Numbered from the stretch's first letter, positions 46,216 to 60,734 are shown. The stretch: 64,000 nucleotides of DNA from Rhynochetos jubatus (GCA_027574665.1 CM050690.1:74009433-74073432); one strand, 5' to 3'. Numbers and translations are program-made. The notes: a model not told the origin generated them from the letters alone.

Positions 46216-49200
46216 TCTGCCTGTGCTAGTCGCAAGAAGGCTGCTGTTCAAGTCCCCAGATAGATCCATCTGGCTTCATGCAGGCAGCGAGCATGGCCCT
46301 GGCTACTGCAGTCACTCATCAGGGCAGCTCTGTATTTACTTAGCACTGGCAGCAGCCCTGGCTTTGCCCAGAACACAAAAACAAACACAGCCACTGCATT
46401 TCTGAGCTTGTACATGTCTTAAGGCAGCTCCAGGCTTCTCCTGAAAACACAGCTCGGTCAGGGGAGGAGAGATTTGCAACTTTCCCTGGGGAAGACAAAA
46501 TGAAATCTCTCACCTACGTGGACTTTGGAAAGAAGTTGGAAGAAAAAAGAAAAGTAAACTCTATGCTCACAGGCAGGAAGAGAAAGCCACAGGCTGAGCT
46601 GCAAAGGACGGTGCCCCACCAAGCCCTATCCTCCCTCCTCTCCCCAGCAACCACCAGGTCAAGGGCGCCCTGCAGCCTCCATAAGATGGGACGAGGCTCA
46701 GCCCCAGGGGAAACCAGGCAGCGCTAGCTCTGCTGCTGTCAAACTCTCTTCTAGAAATAAAAATAGAAATATCAGCCTGCTATTTAAGATGATCTTCCCT
46801 CAGCAGACAGGAGACTGAACACATCACTGTGCACAGTGGGGACAAGACAGAGGGTATTTAAGCTTCCTCACCTGCCCTGATCCCCTATTCTGGCAGCAGA
46901 TGGGGAAATCAGGATGCCTCACATGCTGCCTTGTGGTTTCTCCCTGCATCTGAGAGCACCAATGGATGACTTGCAGCACCAGGCACTGTGCTATTCAAGC
47001 CACTGAGACACAGGCACGCTGGGGACACGGAGCAGGTCACTCTCCCCTTTACAGTGACAACAGTCCAAAAAGGTCAAGCTTGCTTGTGCTGTCTTGGGAG
47101 GATGCTAAAGCATTGTTTTTAACACTGCAACTGTCTGCAAGACATCAGTCAGCCACAGATGGGTCCTCTGCACCCACACCCTCCCATCTACCAGCAACCA
47201 CCACAAACTGGTGAGACCAGAGACCTTTGGAGCACAGCTCTGCCCACCTTGCCAGCCTCACATGCTCCCAACAGCAGATCCCAGAAACCTCCCCTTCCCA
47301 GCACATGCCCCAGCCCTCCCTCTGGCTCAGTACAGAGCATCCTCCCTGCCATGTACACCAGGCAGCAGGGCTCATGCAAAGGGCCAGCAGTAAAAGAAAT
47401 GCTGCTGCCAACCCCCAGCCTCTCAGGACAGCCCCAGAGCAAAGGGCTGCAGAGGGAAACAAGCCCTAAACTCCTGGGCCATGGGCACATCCCCCCCACC
47501 CCACACAGTGCAGGTGGGGTAGGGGCTCCAGGAAAACTCAGGGGGAACGGCAGAGGCTTTTGAGCCTCTGCGTCCCCTTAAACCTCCCCCTTCATCCCAG
47601 GACCTGGATTCCTGTTTGATTTAAGACGCAAATGGGATCGAGTTTAAAGGTCTCAGCCTGGCCCTTGACTCCTTGGTGGGAGTCTTTCCACATCACAAAA
47701 CCACCAGACAATTCAGCCTGATTGACAGCCTTTCAGGCAGAGAGGCCCGGGGCTGGAGGGAGGGGAGGAGGCCGTGGGTCAGGGCTAAGGCGGGGGTGGG
47801 GGGGTGGCAGCCGGAGCCGTGCATGGGGCTGGGAGAGCAGGAGATGACTGCGAGGTGGGGACGATGCTCAAGGTTTGTACTTCCACAGGAAAAGCATTTC
47901 TGGGGAAGGATGAGCTAGACTAGAGCATCCTTGAGGGATACGGTTCTACTTAATAAAAAGCCAAATTGCAGATAGCACATACAAGGGAAAAAAGGCAGGT
48001 TGGTTTAATGTATGCTCTCCTGAGGTAAGTGGATAGCAGTGTACACCAGAGAAAGCAGGGAGCTGACAAGGCAGAAGGCTCAGAGAGAAGACAAGGGTCA
48101 GTGACTGGCAAGAGCCAGGAGAGATCAGGGATGGGAGAGCAAGTGAGCAAGGCCAGAACTCAATGACCCTGCACCCACTGAGGCTGCAGCAAAGGCTGTG
48201 ATGGCAGCATGGAAGCACACACATGCGATGTGTGCCATATTCTGCCTTGTGCCCCATCCCTGCTCTCCAGCCCCAGCAAAAATCAGCCCACAGAAGGGAC
48301 ACCACCATGTCTCCTCTGCAGCAACAGGCAGGATCCCTGGAACAGCCATTGGAAAAGATTGCTTCCTCCTCTCCTCCCACCCCCTCCCCCTCACACTTCA
48401 CGCCCCAACTTAGGGGAGCTGCACGCAACCCATCACTCCCTCCAACACAGCTTTGCCCCCTGTACCAGGACTGATACAAACACCCTCCATGGGCCTGCAG
48501 AGCCCAGTCTTCAGCTGTATGTGGCCAGCCCACTTCCAAATCCATTTACATTGCTAATTTTGGGAAAAGGTTCCCTTAAAAGTACTCTCACCGTGCAGTC
48601 TGTGTCAAACCTACGTTGCCAGCCCCTGGCTCAAGAGGTCACGATGCACCTCTGCAATAAACCGAGAGTCATCACTTGGGGAGACCAAGCAAGGGAATGC
48701 AAGAAGACCACAGATACTTGTCACACTACCTTATTTACCCCCCCTTCTGCACATAGGAAATCCTTTCTCCTACCTTTTTTTTTTTCCCTTTAAATAAAAG
48801 AGAAAAATTTTAAGCTGGTGCTTTAAAGCACAGCAACCGCCAGACCATCTCCATGGCTTGCCAAGAGAGCAATTCATCCTCTGCCTCTATTCTGCAGTAG
48901 GTAAAGCCCCCCCTCTCGCTTTTGTTCATCTCCCCGCTCTTTTGTCTGGCCCTGAAAGCGTTGTTCACTCCTGCATGAGGAATGTGAAACTGATGTGATG
49001 TGATAGGAACAATGCTCCAGCCAGGGCTCCTCGAAGCCACATCAAAGTCACCATTTGCATGGCTTCCCCTTGCCTGCCTGTCCCCCTCTGCCCCCAGCCG
49101 CGCTCTGGCTGCTTCAGCGCCTTCATTGTCCTCCCAGCTTCGAGTAGCAGCCTTGGCCTCCTGCTAAAAGGCACTCGATGGCCTCTCCATGCCTACCACT

Positions 49201-52139
49201 GTCTCCTCTCGCCCATGGGAGGTGGGACCCCTGGGCAGCAGCTGGGTGGCCGGAGATACAGCATCCACAGGTGGCACTGATACAGACTGGGATGTACCAC
49301 GATGATGTCTCTGTGAATCCTGCTGCTGCCTGGTTCCCGCTCCCACATGGTTGCGTCTCCCTGTGCCACTGCCAGCGCAGAGGACCTAAGCAAAGGGATG
49401 GAGAGGGGAGGAAGAGCTAATAAATCAGGAGGTGTGGAGCAGTGGGGCTCAGCCCTGCTAGAGGAGAATGGGGAAGCGTGTGACGGGCATTAACATAAAA
49501 ATTAGGACATTTCTTCAGCCAGCGAAGGGCACAGAGGGAGTTCACACTGAAAATGCTCTGCTCTTGCAGTGTCTGCGGGAGGCAGATTCCTGCCTGTCCT
49601 TCTGGTGCAGGAAACCAGAAGCTTGGAAGGGACACGACCTGACAGCCAGACACCACCACACCCATAGCACTGCCAGCCCACAGAACACCCTCCACTGTTG
49701 GCACAGCGCTCAGCAGATGCTGCAAAAGCCACCGGAGCAGCTGCATAAATGGAGCTCTGGGTCCAGGCATCCTCCTGACAGGCTGCTGAGCCCAGGCATG
49801 CTGCCACCAGGTAAAGAAATCCTGCTGCTACCCTGCAATGAGCAGCTACAACGCAATGCTAAGAAATGCCCTTCCCAGAGCATGCTTCACAAGGACTCCA
49901 GCATCTCCAGACCTCATCAGGTCAAAGGCCAGCAAAGGAGGCTGCCAAGAGAAAACAAACCCTCCAGCAAGACAGACATCCTCTTCCCAGTCCCACAGCA
50001 GCTGTGGCTCCATAGCAAGCCTGCGCTGACATGACAGCAGCTGGAAAGTGATAACTTTGCTGCTCCCCAAGGCAGCATCTGCCTCCAATTCCCCCTGGGA
50101 GCCACAGGCAAGCAAGCTCCATTTCCCTTCAGGGGCAGGCAGGTGCCTGCTGCCAGGCAGGGGCATGCGGGCAGCTCCCCTGGAAGGGAAGGGGGAAGCC
50201 AGGCACTGGTCATCACACCTGGGGTGCAAGGGGGAGGCTGTCATGGGACAAGACCTGAGGACCACACAGAACCATGTAGCACCAAGTTATGCTGGAAACA
50301 GGAGGGACACGGATGTCCCTGCAAAACTGAGGTGCTGCTGATATACCTCACAAGCCGAAGGATTCAATTTTTGGTGAAAAAGCAACGCGTTTAGCTTACC
50401 CTTGCCACTGAGACCAGTGTAAGATTGATTCATTGTCATCCTGGCATATAAGACTTCCATTTAACCTTAACACCAACCATGATGCTGAGCCAGTCTGTGT
50501 CACTAACCAACATACAGAGACAACCAACATCTGTCTACAGAAAATAATACAATAAGATGCTTCTAGGACCAGCCATTTCCAACACAGCAAGCAAGATCCA
50601 GGTAATCAAGGCTTTGAGCCCAAGCACATCTCTAGTTTGCACCTCATACAGAAGATCAGTGATCCAGAGGGACTCCAGGTGTACCAAGTTCAAATCCACA
50701 GAAAATGCAAACCAACTGTCCAAGAGCCGTATCAGGATTATCAACCCACAAATATGATCAAAATGTGCCATGGGTTACACTGTAAGATGTACTGCTCTGA
50801 TGCTAAGCAGGCACTTTTTAAGCACTTCCCAGGGCACCTGTACCCAAGCTGCCTCCGAGATCTTGAGAGCTCCTGCATCTTTCTTTAGTTTTTAGCTGGT
50901 TACTGCAGCCCCCTGTTCAAGTTCCTCTGCTCTTCATCTCTAGGTGGATTTCAGGAGCGTGCCAAGGGACACAGCACTGGCAACCGTTCCCAATTTATAG
51001 GAATGGAGAATATAACTTCCCTTTACAAAAGTAAATAGAGTCACTACTAAGAGGCAGTGCACAGTATTTTTCTATTAACGATCATGTTTCTGCCTCAGTG
51101 CTTACAAGAGAGGCAAGACAGTCAATGTGGAAGGACTAAGCCCACCTTCCTAACAATTTGGGTCATATGTACTATGCAAAAGCCCTCTGTCATGCATTAG
51201 ATCCAGCCAACATCACTCCTGGTTAGGAAACAAGAGTCTCTGTTGGAGTAGTATGTTACGATGTGATTAACGAGGACATTTCATTCTGGCATTCGCATTT
51301 TTCCCTGCCAAGCTGGTTTACCTTAGGCTAATGCTAGAAAGGCTGTAGCTGTCCTCACACACTAACCAGAACCACAGAAGCTTTGAGGCTCCTTCAACAG
51401 GCTGCGGGGAGCACATCATACCCCGCTGTTCTGCCTACTGCCTTGCTGGGCTCCCACGTGGTCACTCCCCATGGGCCAAAGCTCAGAAAGCCTTCTGTGT
51501 CCCCAGGAGGAACAAACTTCCCCCAGCCCAGGAGGGAAGGCAGATCAGTCCTCTGAGGTGGCTATAATGGTGCAACAAGTAGCTTTGCTCAGAGGGATGA
51601 AAGCCTGCAGTACACTAGATCTAGAGCCTTGCTCTCGTGTTGCTGGCAGTGACTGCTGCAGGACAGTTCATGGGTAAGATGCTGTACTTCTCTCCAGCAC
51701 TCCATCTCACCAGCCTTCCACACAGCTGTCAGCAAGGCAGGATAGGTCCCACTTCATCAGAAGGGTCCCTGTCAATGCCACATCAAAAACAGGGAGCAAA
51801 CGCTTTGTACCACTAAGAGATGAAACGCTGTGATCCCCACACAGTGCTCACTCAGGAGTTAAATCCACCCCCAGAGGCAGTGAAACACTACAGAAACTCC
51901 CCAAAACAGGGCCAGATACCACTGCCACCCTGAGGATCAGGGACCAGGAGACATCCTTTCTCTCTCTTGCTCTACGCCCAACTCTGGCAGCTGGTGCCAA
52001 CCACATGGGATGCTGCATCCCGAGGAAGCCCTCTTGGCTTGCCTTATGCCAGCACTGCAGCTTGCTGGATCCCCACAGTACCGTTCGAGCAGACGCCACG
52101 CAGGCTACCCTAACCATTCTAGCACACACAGAGCCAAAA
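46216..52139. other. Non-coding DNA, nothing recognised
   Basis: Moderate-GC with a G-rich stretch at 47789-47806 and a T11 run near 48774-48785. Overlapping frames at 47945-48545 (199 codons) and 49468-50034 (188 codons) have no recognisable product. On the plus strand CCTGAG/GTAAGT near 48022 is a good donor sequence without a supportable exon. 50980-51350 is AT-richer and frame-poor, with nothing recognised. Confidence 0.5.
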
Positions 52140-52680
52140 GGTAGCAAGAATAGTTAAACAGAGCCACTCCGCTTGCTGCATTCAATTGCCTTCGGAGGCA
52201 TACCACAGGTGAACAGGACTTTGAATACAGCTAGTCAGATGTTGTTTCAGGGCTCGCTAATTCTCTGTCCCTAATTCATTCCCGGTTTCTGCAAGATACA
52301 GTCAATTCTTGACCAGCCACCACACATGCATGTTTCTTTGCTTTCAATTCGGCCAGCAAAATCCATTTACCATGCCTGTCTCATCCGCTTTCCATCAAGC
52401 CTGCTGAATTCTCCTTCAGTGAAATAAGCAAGTTTACTGTAACACCCTCTTTTGTAAGAGCATGGCTAAAATGACAGTCTTTCTGGTGCCTGACTATTTC
52501 CCTTCACAGCAGGAGCTAAACACTGCTTGTTTTCAATTGTGAACTGTTCCGACTTCTTGAAATGCATGAAAGTACCAAGGGGGTCAATTTAACTGGGAAA
52601 GAGGTTTCTAAAAGAGAATATTTATTTACCTTGCAGTTTGCTGAGGAGAAGTTTAGGCTGGTAATTTACTAGCCAAGGCT
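52140..52680. other. AT-rich, frame-free stretch
   Basis: About 520 bases without a sizeable open frame. The texture is complex, with CATTCAATTGCC, CGCTAATTCTC, CTAATTCATTCCC and AATATTTATTTACC. A minus-strand donor-like CTGCAAG/GTAAAT lies near 52630. It could include conserved sequence, but motif density is lower than in the islands called above. Confidence 0.35.
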
Positions 52681-55600
52681 GTGAGGGTCTCTGGGTGAAC
52701 ATGTGATGGAAGAGATGCAACTCAACATGTGACTTGTCCAACATTGTCCATGAAGAATCAGAGGCGGAATTGTTAGTTTATGATCCCTGGTTGTGAAGCC
52801 CTGTCCGGCTTGGTGGGTCTGGGGGAGGCAGGGTGAAAGCCCCCTTACTTGCACAGCCCAGGGTTACTTAGCCTTCAATGCCAAAGCCATGTGTCGCCTT
52901 GGAGCCTTGAAGAACATGGTTCCAGTCCTCTGCAGCACGTGATTGCCACCTCAAGAAATCACCTAACACTTTCCCAGACTGAGTTTGGGGCAGGACAGAG
53001 GGAAGAGAAAACAGACAACCGAGACCTGTTCCTCCCATACCCCTTACTCCTTTCCTTATTGTTTTTCTGGTGACATTCATCTATGGCAAAGGTGCCAAAA
53101 GACACCAGCATTATTGGCCCTGTACTAAATGCTACCAAATAAGCAGCATGAGAGTCAGAGTGACCCTCTTATTCAAAAATAGCTGGAGAACCAGGCCAAG
53201 CTGCTGTCTGCAAGCACCTGGAAGACCCACACTAACTTCTGCCCAGAAATAACCACCAGCAGCCTCAGAGCAGGGGGTTAGTCCCCAGGGATGCACACTG
53301 AGGAAGGAAACCACCAGAGAGCTCTTCTCCCATCCCCACTCCTGCCTGAGCAGGACAACTGCACATCTGGAGCAGGGCAGCTGATGGGAACCCAGCATGG
53401 GGCACATCAAGCTCTGCACAAGGAAACCTGGCCCCTGTACTCCATTTGCAAAACACATGAAGCCTGATGCTTTCAGCACAGGAAACATCCAAAGTCCTTA
53501 CACTTTAGGGCTGAATTCAGCCCCTGCAGTAGCATGCAGTTTTCATTTCTCATCGTCTCAGGTTATAGTTTCCTTACACTCTTTTCACATCCTTGCTATT
53601 TTTTTGGCGGCTCCTCAAGTTTCATTCTCTTTTCCAACTTACACGAGCTGAATTTAAGACTTCTGCTACTCCTCCTTGCTCATTAGCAGACATAAATTAA
53701 AAGCAGAATTAAAGAGATTATTTGCAATACCACTTGAGACACCTTCAAGCCTCTTATTGCCTTGACACATACTGTGAGTTCTGACCCGCCAAGGGACTTT
53801 ACATTCAGACCTTGCCAAGTGTTTATCTACATCCTGTTAGATAGGTTTGGGGAAGAGCTGTCATCCTTCTCAGAAACAAGATTATCTTGAGGCTTTACCA
53901 AAAACTTTCAGTTCCCACATCAAGTTTGTTGCCAAACAGTTTCCACCTGCTCAGGTCTTTTGACACTGTACATCTCACTACGCACAACAGATATGACCCA
54001 CTTCTGGAAAAAGCATGCAACAAATGATTTTTATTTTTTTTTCTTTCGTGGAATTTGGGTAGGATGTTACCAGACCTGCACAGGAAACTGAGCTACTGCC
54101 TGCAGGGTCCTGGTCAGCTACAGCCTCCCACGGAGACCGCGGCTACAGCGAGCCAAGGAAAATCACTGCACACTAGCCTGCTGCCAGGACCAACAGCATC
54201 CTGTTGTTTTCTACATTTCCAGGAGCCAAACAACTGGGGACCTGCAGATTTTTGTTGCTATACTCTGCTGCACTCATCCCCTCTGCAATCCTGTCTCAGG
54301 AAAGAGGCTGAGAGAGATGCCTGTTGCTCCATGCAAAGGACCCAATGTGCTGACATTAGCACCCAGAAGCTCAGCGAGGTGGTCTGATTGCAATCAACGC
54401 TATTTCTGAAGTCTCAAATGATGCGCACAGATACAGCCCCTGCTGTTAAAAGCTCAGTTGGCACAAACCAATGGCACAGGACTTGCAGAGCCCTGCCTGT
54501 CTCCCATTCAACCCTGAGAGCTTCATATGGATCCAGGCAAGAAGCAAAACTGTGCTCAGGTGTCCCAGGGAGTAAAGGCTTGGGGCAGAGCACCCAACCA
54601 CCTGTGGGAAAATTGCAGCAAGGAGGACTGACCATGTGTCACAAGATATTCAACCCCAGCTGGTCACCGGAAAGGATCTGGGAGTGATGAGGACAGAGCA
54701 CAAAGCCAACAGCTCAACAACTGTCAGCTCAGAGCACCAAGGCACAGCAAGAGCACACAGGTCATCACCGCTACACAAGACACCACATGCCATAATCTCT
54801 CCCCGGGGAGAGAACCTCTTCCAGCCCAGACTGTTTGTGTATTCAGCTAATTTTGTTGCCTGACTTTCCACCTACTTGCTCAGCGGAAAACTGATCCTCC
54901 CAAGTAATCATCACTATTTCATCCCTACCCTCAGATGCAAGGCCAGGGCATAAGCAAACCCCTGCTCTGCTGCATCAGCTGCGAACCCAGTGTCACAAGG
55001 GCAACTGGCTCCCCTTGCTGTGTCCTCTTCGCTGAAGCTCCTCTCCCAGTCTGACCACTGAGTGTGCCAGCATAACCAAACGCTGCAGCCCACTTGTTGG
55101 CCTAAATGAGCCTCATATATCCTAAAATGCAGTTCCATACCTCCTCCATGTCACCCAAGTCAGGTTGTTCAAGGGCAGTGGTATAATTAAGGGGAAAAAA
55201 TACCCTGCATACACCAGGGAGCATCCTGAACTGCATGAGCCTAGTATTAGCTCTTACTAGATCACAGTGAGACTATTCCTGGCTTCTGCCTTCAGTGCTG
55301 GTGTCTGCGCTCATGAAAAAAAAGAGGTTGTGGAAGTGGAACAGCTTCCAAGAAGAATTAGGAGAATGAGTTGGGAACTGGAAAGCCTGCTGTGCAGCCA
55401 CAAGCTCCAGCACTCAATTGGTTCAACTAAGCCAAGAGATGATCAGGAGAGGACTTAATCCCCCCCTGCAAAAGTACCAGTGCAGGGAAAAGATTTCTGC
55501 TGGCAGCAGGACCCCCTCCTGAGCTGCCCTGATGCCACACAGCAAAGGTACAGAGACAATCCAGCTTCCAGGTCACTGTAAGAGGACAAACAAACTAACC

Positions 55601-58600
55601 TGGAAGTATCACGCCCAAGTACCAGCTCCAATTTCAAGTCACCCCACCCTTAAGCCCCAGGCTGTAACACAGGAGGGCAGATGAGTGGTGAAGATGCCCT
55701 GGTCCCCTCCCTCCAGGTCAGCCACAAAGATGCACTGCAAGGCACGCCATGTACCAGCACCAAAGGCATCAACTGACAGCCCACCGCAAAATGTCCCTCT
55801 GCACCTTCCTTTAGCTCTTCATTTCACATGCAAGACTTACCAAAGGAGGCAGTCCATGTTCTCACTAAAGACAGTCAGGTCAATGGTCATTTGGACAAAG
55901 GGAAGGCAGATTATGCTGTTTTTAAAATGCAAGTCAGCTATCCTCACTGGATGAGGAAGAGGATGAATTAAGGCAGACGAGCAACCTTAAGAGGTCAGAA
56001 CAGGCATCCCACGTGCTTCTCCAGCACTTTGAAGTCTCGCTGTCCTTTCATTCCTGCTTCCATATTGAAACCATTTTCACCAGGGAAGCTTCGCACCAAA
56101 CACTGCTCTAAAACCCAGCTGCAACAGTGAAACCTGCTCTTCACTCCTCCCTCCAATCACAGTGCTCGCTTCACCTTTAAAGCAAGGCTGCCCAGGATGC
56201 CTACTTGAGCCGAGTAATAAATGGCACAGATCAGCTGCTGCCGGACTGGGGCTGTAATCCCATTGCAAAGCTGCATCCTAGACAGTCAAGATGCAAGCAG
56301 AGAGAGCAGGGACAGCTCTCTGCATGGACAGCAACCACCAGCTGGGAGCCTACCTTGTGCTTCAGACTCAAACCCACCCTGCACTGGCAACACCCCTGGC
56401 ACCGGGCTCCCCTTCTGTTTTTCAAAGCAGAGGCACATCAGTTATTTACGTTCTATCACTAATTCCCCTAATGCCCTGAAGAGTATTTACTGAGGTTAGC
56501 CAAGCATTTGAGATGCTTTCAAAGTACCCTCAAGCTTGCCTTAATAGCTATTTCTGTACAGTCGTCTTTTGTTCCCAATCTCCCCCACACCTCTTTGGGC
56601 TGTTTTTAATCTTGCTAAAGACAGGTATAAAGTGATGTTGAGGATCTCAGTCACTTGAGAAGGGAAAAGAAATTGGTGAGAAACCAATTCTATTTAATAG
56701 ACCTATTGTCTCCCTTGTATTTACTTCTCCCTGGCAGTACTGTGAAAAAGCCTTTCTCCCTCCTTCCATCACCAGCTGGAAGGGCTGAGATCACACAGCT
56801 CAGACACTTCCACTTTATAACTTAGAGATTCATCCTGTTGCATTCAAGAGTGTCCACACTCCTCTCTGGCATCCAGCAGCATCCCTGCAGATGTTACAAT
56901 TTTTGGTAGTTTGACCACTCTGCTCAGTCCCCCCCGAAATCTACATGTGAGCACACTTCTTTTCTCCATTTTACAACCCTCACTGCTGCATTTTGACTCC
57001 TGAATGTCTTCCTTTCCCAGTTCTTTCCCTGATGCAATCCTCCAGGGCCATTTCACACCTTCCAGAGCCTGTCATTCGTAAATCCACCTTCTGCTTCAGT
57101 TTCCCCAGGTACGGCTTCATTGACTTAAAAATGCAACTGGGCATGGTATTCTGGAAGCCCACAACTTCCCAGCAAGAATTCTGCCTCAGGGATTTCCTAC
57201 TCCATACCAGTCCTTCACTGCTTCACCACAGCCTTCCCATCACCTTCTTCTGAAGGCAGGTAGGAACAATGCAAGTTCTTTGGTCCCCAGACCTCTGCCT
57301 ACTTGCAACGCCACCACTTCCACAGGAGCCTCCTGGGCTCACTGCATCAGCCGGGGCAGTGCCAAGCCATCCCGTCCCTACCATCCATTCACACTCTTGT
57401 CTGCGAGGCTTTGACTGAGACAGCAGCTCCGGCACCACACATGCTGCAAGAGGCCCTGCCTGGAAAGATTTACAGCCTACACAGACACAGCAGGTGGGGG
57501 GAAAAAAAAGGCCAAAACAACCAACCACAAAAAACAAACAGGTCCAGAGGGAGAAAGGCAACTAGTTGCAGGCCATGGAGCAGTAAACCACGCTGCATGC
57601 ACACCGCTTTGTCCACTGCCTGATATGCTGATTTGCAGCCTTTTCTGCAGGACTGGCAGAAGTTGGAGCAACCCAGTACAAAGATTTTTGCACAAGAATG
57701 GCTTTCAGGCATCAATGCAAAGAAATATCTGTGTAAGTAGGGAGGGAAGGAATCAGACTTGAAGCACCAGCCAAGAAAAGACTGCTTTGGTTTTGTATGA
57801 ACTCTACCCACCCTTCACCTTCAAGGGCACTTCCTTCCCTTGCCACAAGTAACAAGCACAGATAATTGAAGGAAAACATCATTTCCCAGAGCGCTTCTGA
57901 TCCGTATTATCCATGCTCATTACAAGCTGTGAGGCTCATTCTGGTCTCCACCAGCTCCAAGCAAACAGGAAAGACTGCGGCACAGGGACAAGGGGCAGAA
58001 TTGCTGCCGAGAATGCTACAAACCAAGCCATTTAATAGCTCTTGAAGGACCTGCAGCCAGAGACACAGGAAGATGTACTCAGGTCATGACATCAGAGCCC
58101 CAGGGTCATCTGCACAGCCCAAGTTGCCTCCTAGAGCTTATGCAGGAGAGTGGATTTAACTGGGCAGTGCTGGAGCACCAGCGGCAGACTTTACTTCCCC
58201 TTTGCCCATTGACTTGTGTGGATTTTTTCCTGCCATCTCCCAGGCTGACTCCTCACCTTGGCAACAGTACCTTGCTGGTCAGCCTGAGAAAAAGATGACT
58301 TGGAAAAGGGAAAAAGGTTTTCTTCCACTTCAGTAATTTTTTAAAGCTTTGGGGCATTTTTTTTTTTCCCCACTGATGAGCATAATTGAGCTCTTCCCTG
58401 ATGCTCAGCTTTGGCTAATTCTACCCTGTTGCCATGCTGGAGTCTCACAGGAGGTGACTAGATAGACATGTGGTCCCTGAGTTACTCGCTGTCCCACCCC
58501 CGGTATCTTGCAGCTCCCCCATCACTTAGAGGATCTCCAAAAAGATGTTCAGGGACATTTCACCAGCTGACTGCAAAAAGGCTCTATGCTCAACACTGTT

Positions 58601-60640
58601 CAAAGTTGGGTAGAGCAGGAAGCATGCAGAACAAAGTAGCTAAGCAGGAAGACTTACAGGAAGACAATTTGTTTTGGTAGTATATTATGGGTCCCTTTTT
58701 CCAGAAGAGCCCTGAAGAGAAGATCCAGAAGAAATGTTGCACATAGCCCATGTGCTAAAATCAGACAGCACTTTTTTTATAGCATTAGCCTCAATCAAGG
58801 AAGCAGCAAAAGTCTGGTCAACTTGGACACAGGGCAGCTGCATGTGGGACCACCCCCAGCAATGCTGTTTTCCTCTGCCAGATGGCGGGAAGCACAGATC
58901 TGGATCCATCGCCCTCCTCCAAGACAGCTCCCGCAGCCCCTGTGCAAAACGCTGAGCATTTGGGGAAAAAGCAATTGGAAGCAGCAGTGACATGCTGTGG
59001 CAATACACCACTTTCCTTTCAAGCAGCCTTCCTGCGTGCTGAGCCAGGCTCCTGCTTGCTTAATATTCACCCTTACTCAGAAATCACCTCTCACTCCCTC
59101 AAGCCTCAGTTCCCTCCCCTCTTCAGCCCTTCTTGCTCCTCTTCTTCCCTCCCTGGTCCCGTCAGGGTGAGGAAACTCTGCTTCAGCATCTTCAAAGTGT
59201 GATTTATACCATCTCCAGCCTGGTAAACTTTAAGATACTGGAGAGGATCCAGGACTGCAGGAGGCAGGTCTGCCTTGGAAAAGACAAGAGACAGAGGAAG
59301 AAACTGGATAGGAACTAGATGGGCTCTTCCTTCACCTGGTGCCCCCACCCACCTTCTCCAAGTCTCGTGATTTATCTCTCTCCAGACCATCTTCGCAGGA
59401 ACCGGGTCCATTACGGAAATTAAAATGAGCTATTGCCAGCAGCTGGCAAGATCAAACCCTCAGCATGCCTGTCCCCTCCCAGCAGAGATGGCAGACACCA
59501 CAGGGCTTGCAGCCAAGTGCATGGGAACAGGTGCCAAGAAAGGCTCCTGCACTGCACCTCAACGGGCCACCAGCTCTGGAGTCTGCTGGCCAGTGGCACA
59601 GCTCAGAGGGCAAGTGGGACACCAGTCTGACGCGGGACTCCGGCACTGCTGAGGGCAAGCATGGACCCTCTGTGCCATTGCACGCAACCCTTATGAGCAC
59701 ATCCAAGGTGTTACAGAGACTTCAGGATGCTTCAACACTGAGGGATTGAGTTTGGGGTGGGGGAGGACAAGGAAAACCCTTTCCCTTCTCTGCACAGCTT
59801 CCCCTAGTAGGGGAAATATCCCTTGTATGAAGAAGCCTAAATCAAAGAAAGATTCATCTCCCAGGATGAGTAACTAGAACAGGAGCATGGTGGCTACAGG
59901 TAACTGCTTAAAGATGGGACCAACCAAGAGATCCTTCCCTCAAAGAAAGATTTCAGTTTCACTCACACTGATCATGTCACAGGCACCCTGAAAGAGGCAG
60001 CTTGAGGTTTCACTGACCTCAAACACAACAAGGTCATTATCATCACCCAGAAATATCTTCCTTCATGTATTTCCAAACGGTAACACAAGAACATTCAATC
60101 CCGAAGAGGTTTGTGCTCCCAGCTGGTGACAGCTCTGGAGAAAGCACAGAAACAGATGCCTGGGGAAGCATATTAGAAGGGTTCAAAGCTAGCAAGGCAG
60201 GGGCAAACTTCTCCAGAGCAAGATGAGCTCAAGCAGGCATTACTGACTGACACAAGAGGACAGAAATGCAACCCATGCTAGGAGAGGTTTTCCAGATGCT
60301 GCTCTCCCTTCCCAGCCCCACACATCAGCAAACCATGGATGTTTGTCAAAAGAGGCGAGGTGGCCATTAAAAGACAAGGAATGCGGTCCTGAAGGCTCGT
60401 ATCTTCATGGCCACGGCAAGACGAACAAAGAAAGAAAGAAGCCATATAACCAAAGGGGCCTTAAAACTCCCTCACTTCCCAGAAGCAGTAGGGATGCAGG
60501 TGATGTACACATACTTTGGCCTTAGCAGGTCAAGGTGTCTCTATGCATTTGAGTACCAAAACAAGAGCCTGTTCCATCTGAGGTTCTGCTGAGGTTCTAA
60601 GCTCTTGTGCAGCCAAAGGTCAGATGAGGAACAACCAGCT
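52681..60640. other. Non-coding DNA, nothing recognised
   Basis: Mostly moderate-GC sequence with AT-richer, frame-poor segments at 53640-54060, 56480-56840 and 59750-60340. T runs occur at 54027-54042 and 58358-58369, and A-rich simple sequence at 57500-57540. 54655-54780 weakly resembles an internal CR1 segment (AAAGGATCTGGGAGTGATG), but not enough to call. No exon, RNA gene or promoter can be supported. Confidence 0.45.
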
Positions 60641-60645
60641 TCGGG

Positions 60646-60666
60646 GGGGGAAAAAAAAAATAAAAA
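60646..60666 (+). repeat. G-run/A-run simple sequence
   Basis: A run of G immediately followed by a run of about ten A, then TAAAAATC. Confidence 0.7.
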
Positions 60667-60671
60667 TCAGG

Positions 60672-60730
60672 CAATTGCTTTTCTAAGCAATTTCCTGCAA
60701 ACAGCAATTTTGCAGGACCTTCAATTGCTT
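60672..60730. other. Cluster of hairpins and CAATTGCTT repeats
   Basis: AATTGCTT-TTCT-AAGCAATT (60673-60692) is a perfect 8-bp inverted repeat with a 4-base loop. It is followed at once by CCTGCAA...TTGCAGG (60694-60716, 7-bp arms, 9-base loop) and then by a second direct copy of CAATTGCTT (60722-60730). Three related ATTGCTT/AAGCAAT words fall in 60 bases. The function is unknown; such words resemble C/EBP- or POU-type half-sites. Confidence 0.6.
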
Positions 60731-60734
60731 ATGA

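Noticed and set aside
46225-46265. GTTCAAGTCCCC resembling a tRNA T-loop
   Set aside because: No matching acceptor, D-arm or anticodon arm at the right spacing.
48010-48035. Plus-strand donor CCTGAG/GTAAGT as an exon end
   Set aside because: No credible upstream acceptor or coding stretch. Several such sites are expected by chance in 64 kb.
54655-54780. Weak similarity to an internal CR1 segment
   Set aside because: Only one short stretch of words matches, the 3' end is not present nearby, and the resemblance is within what chance allows.
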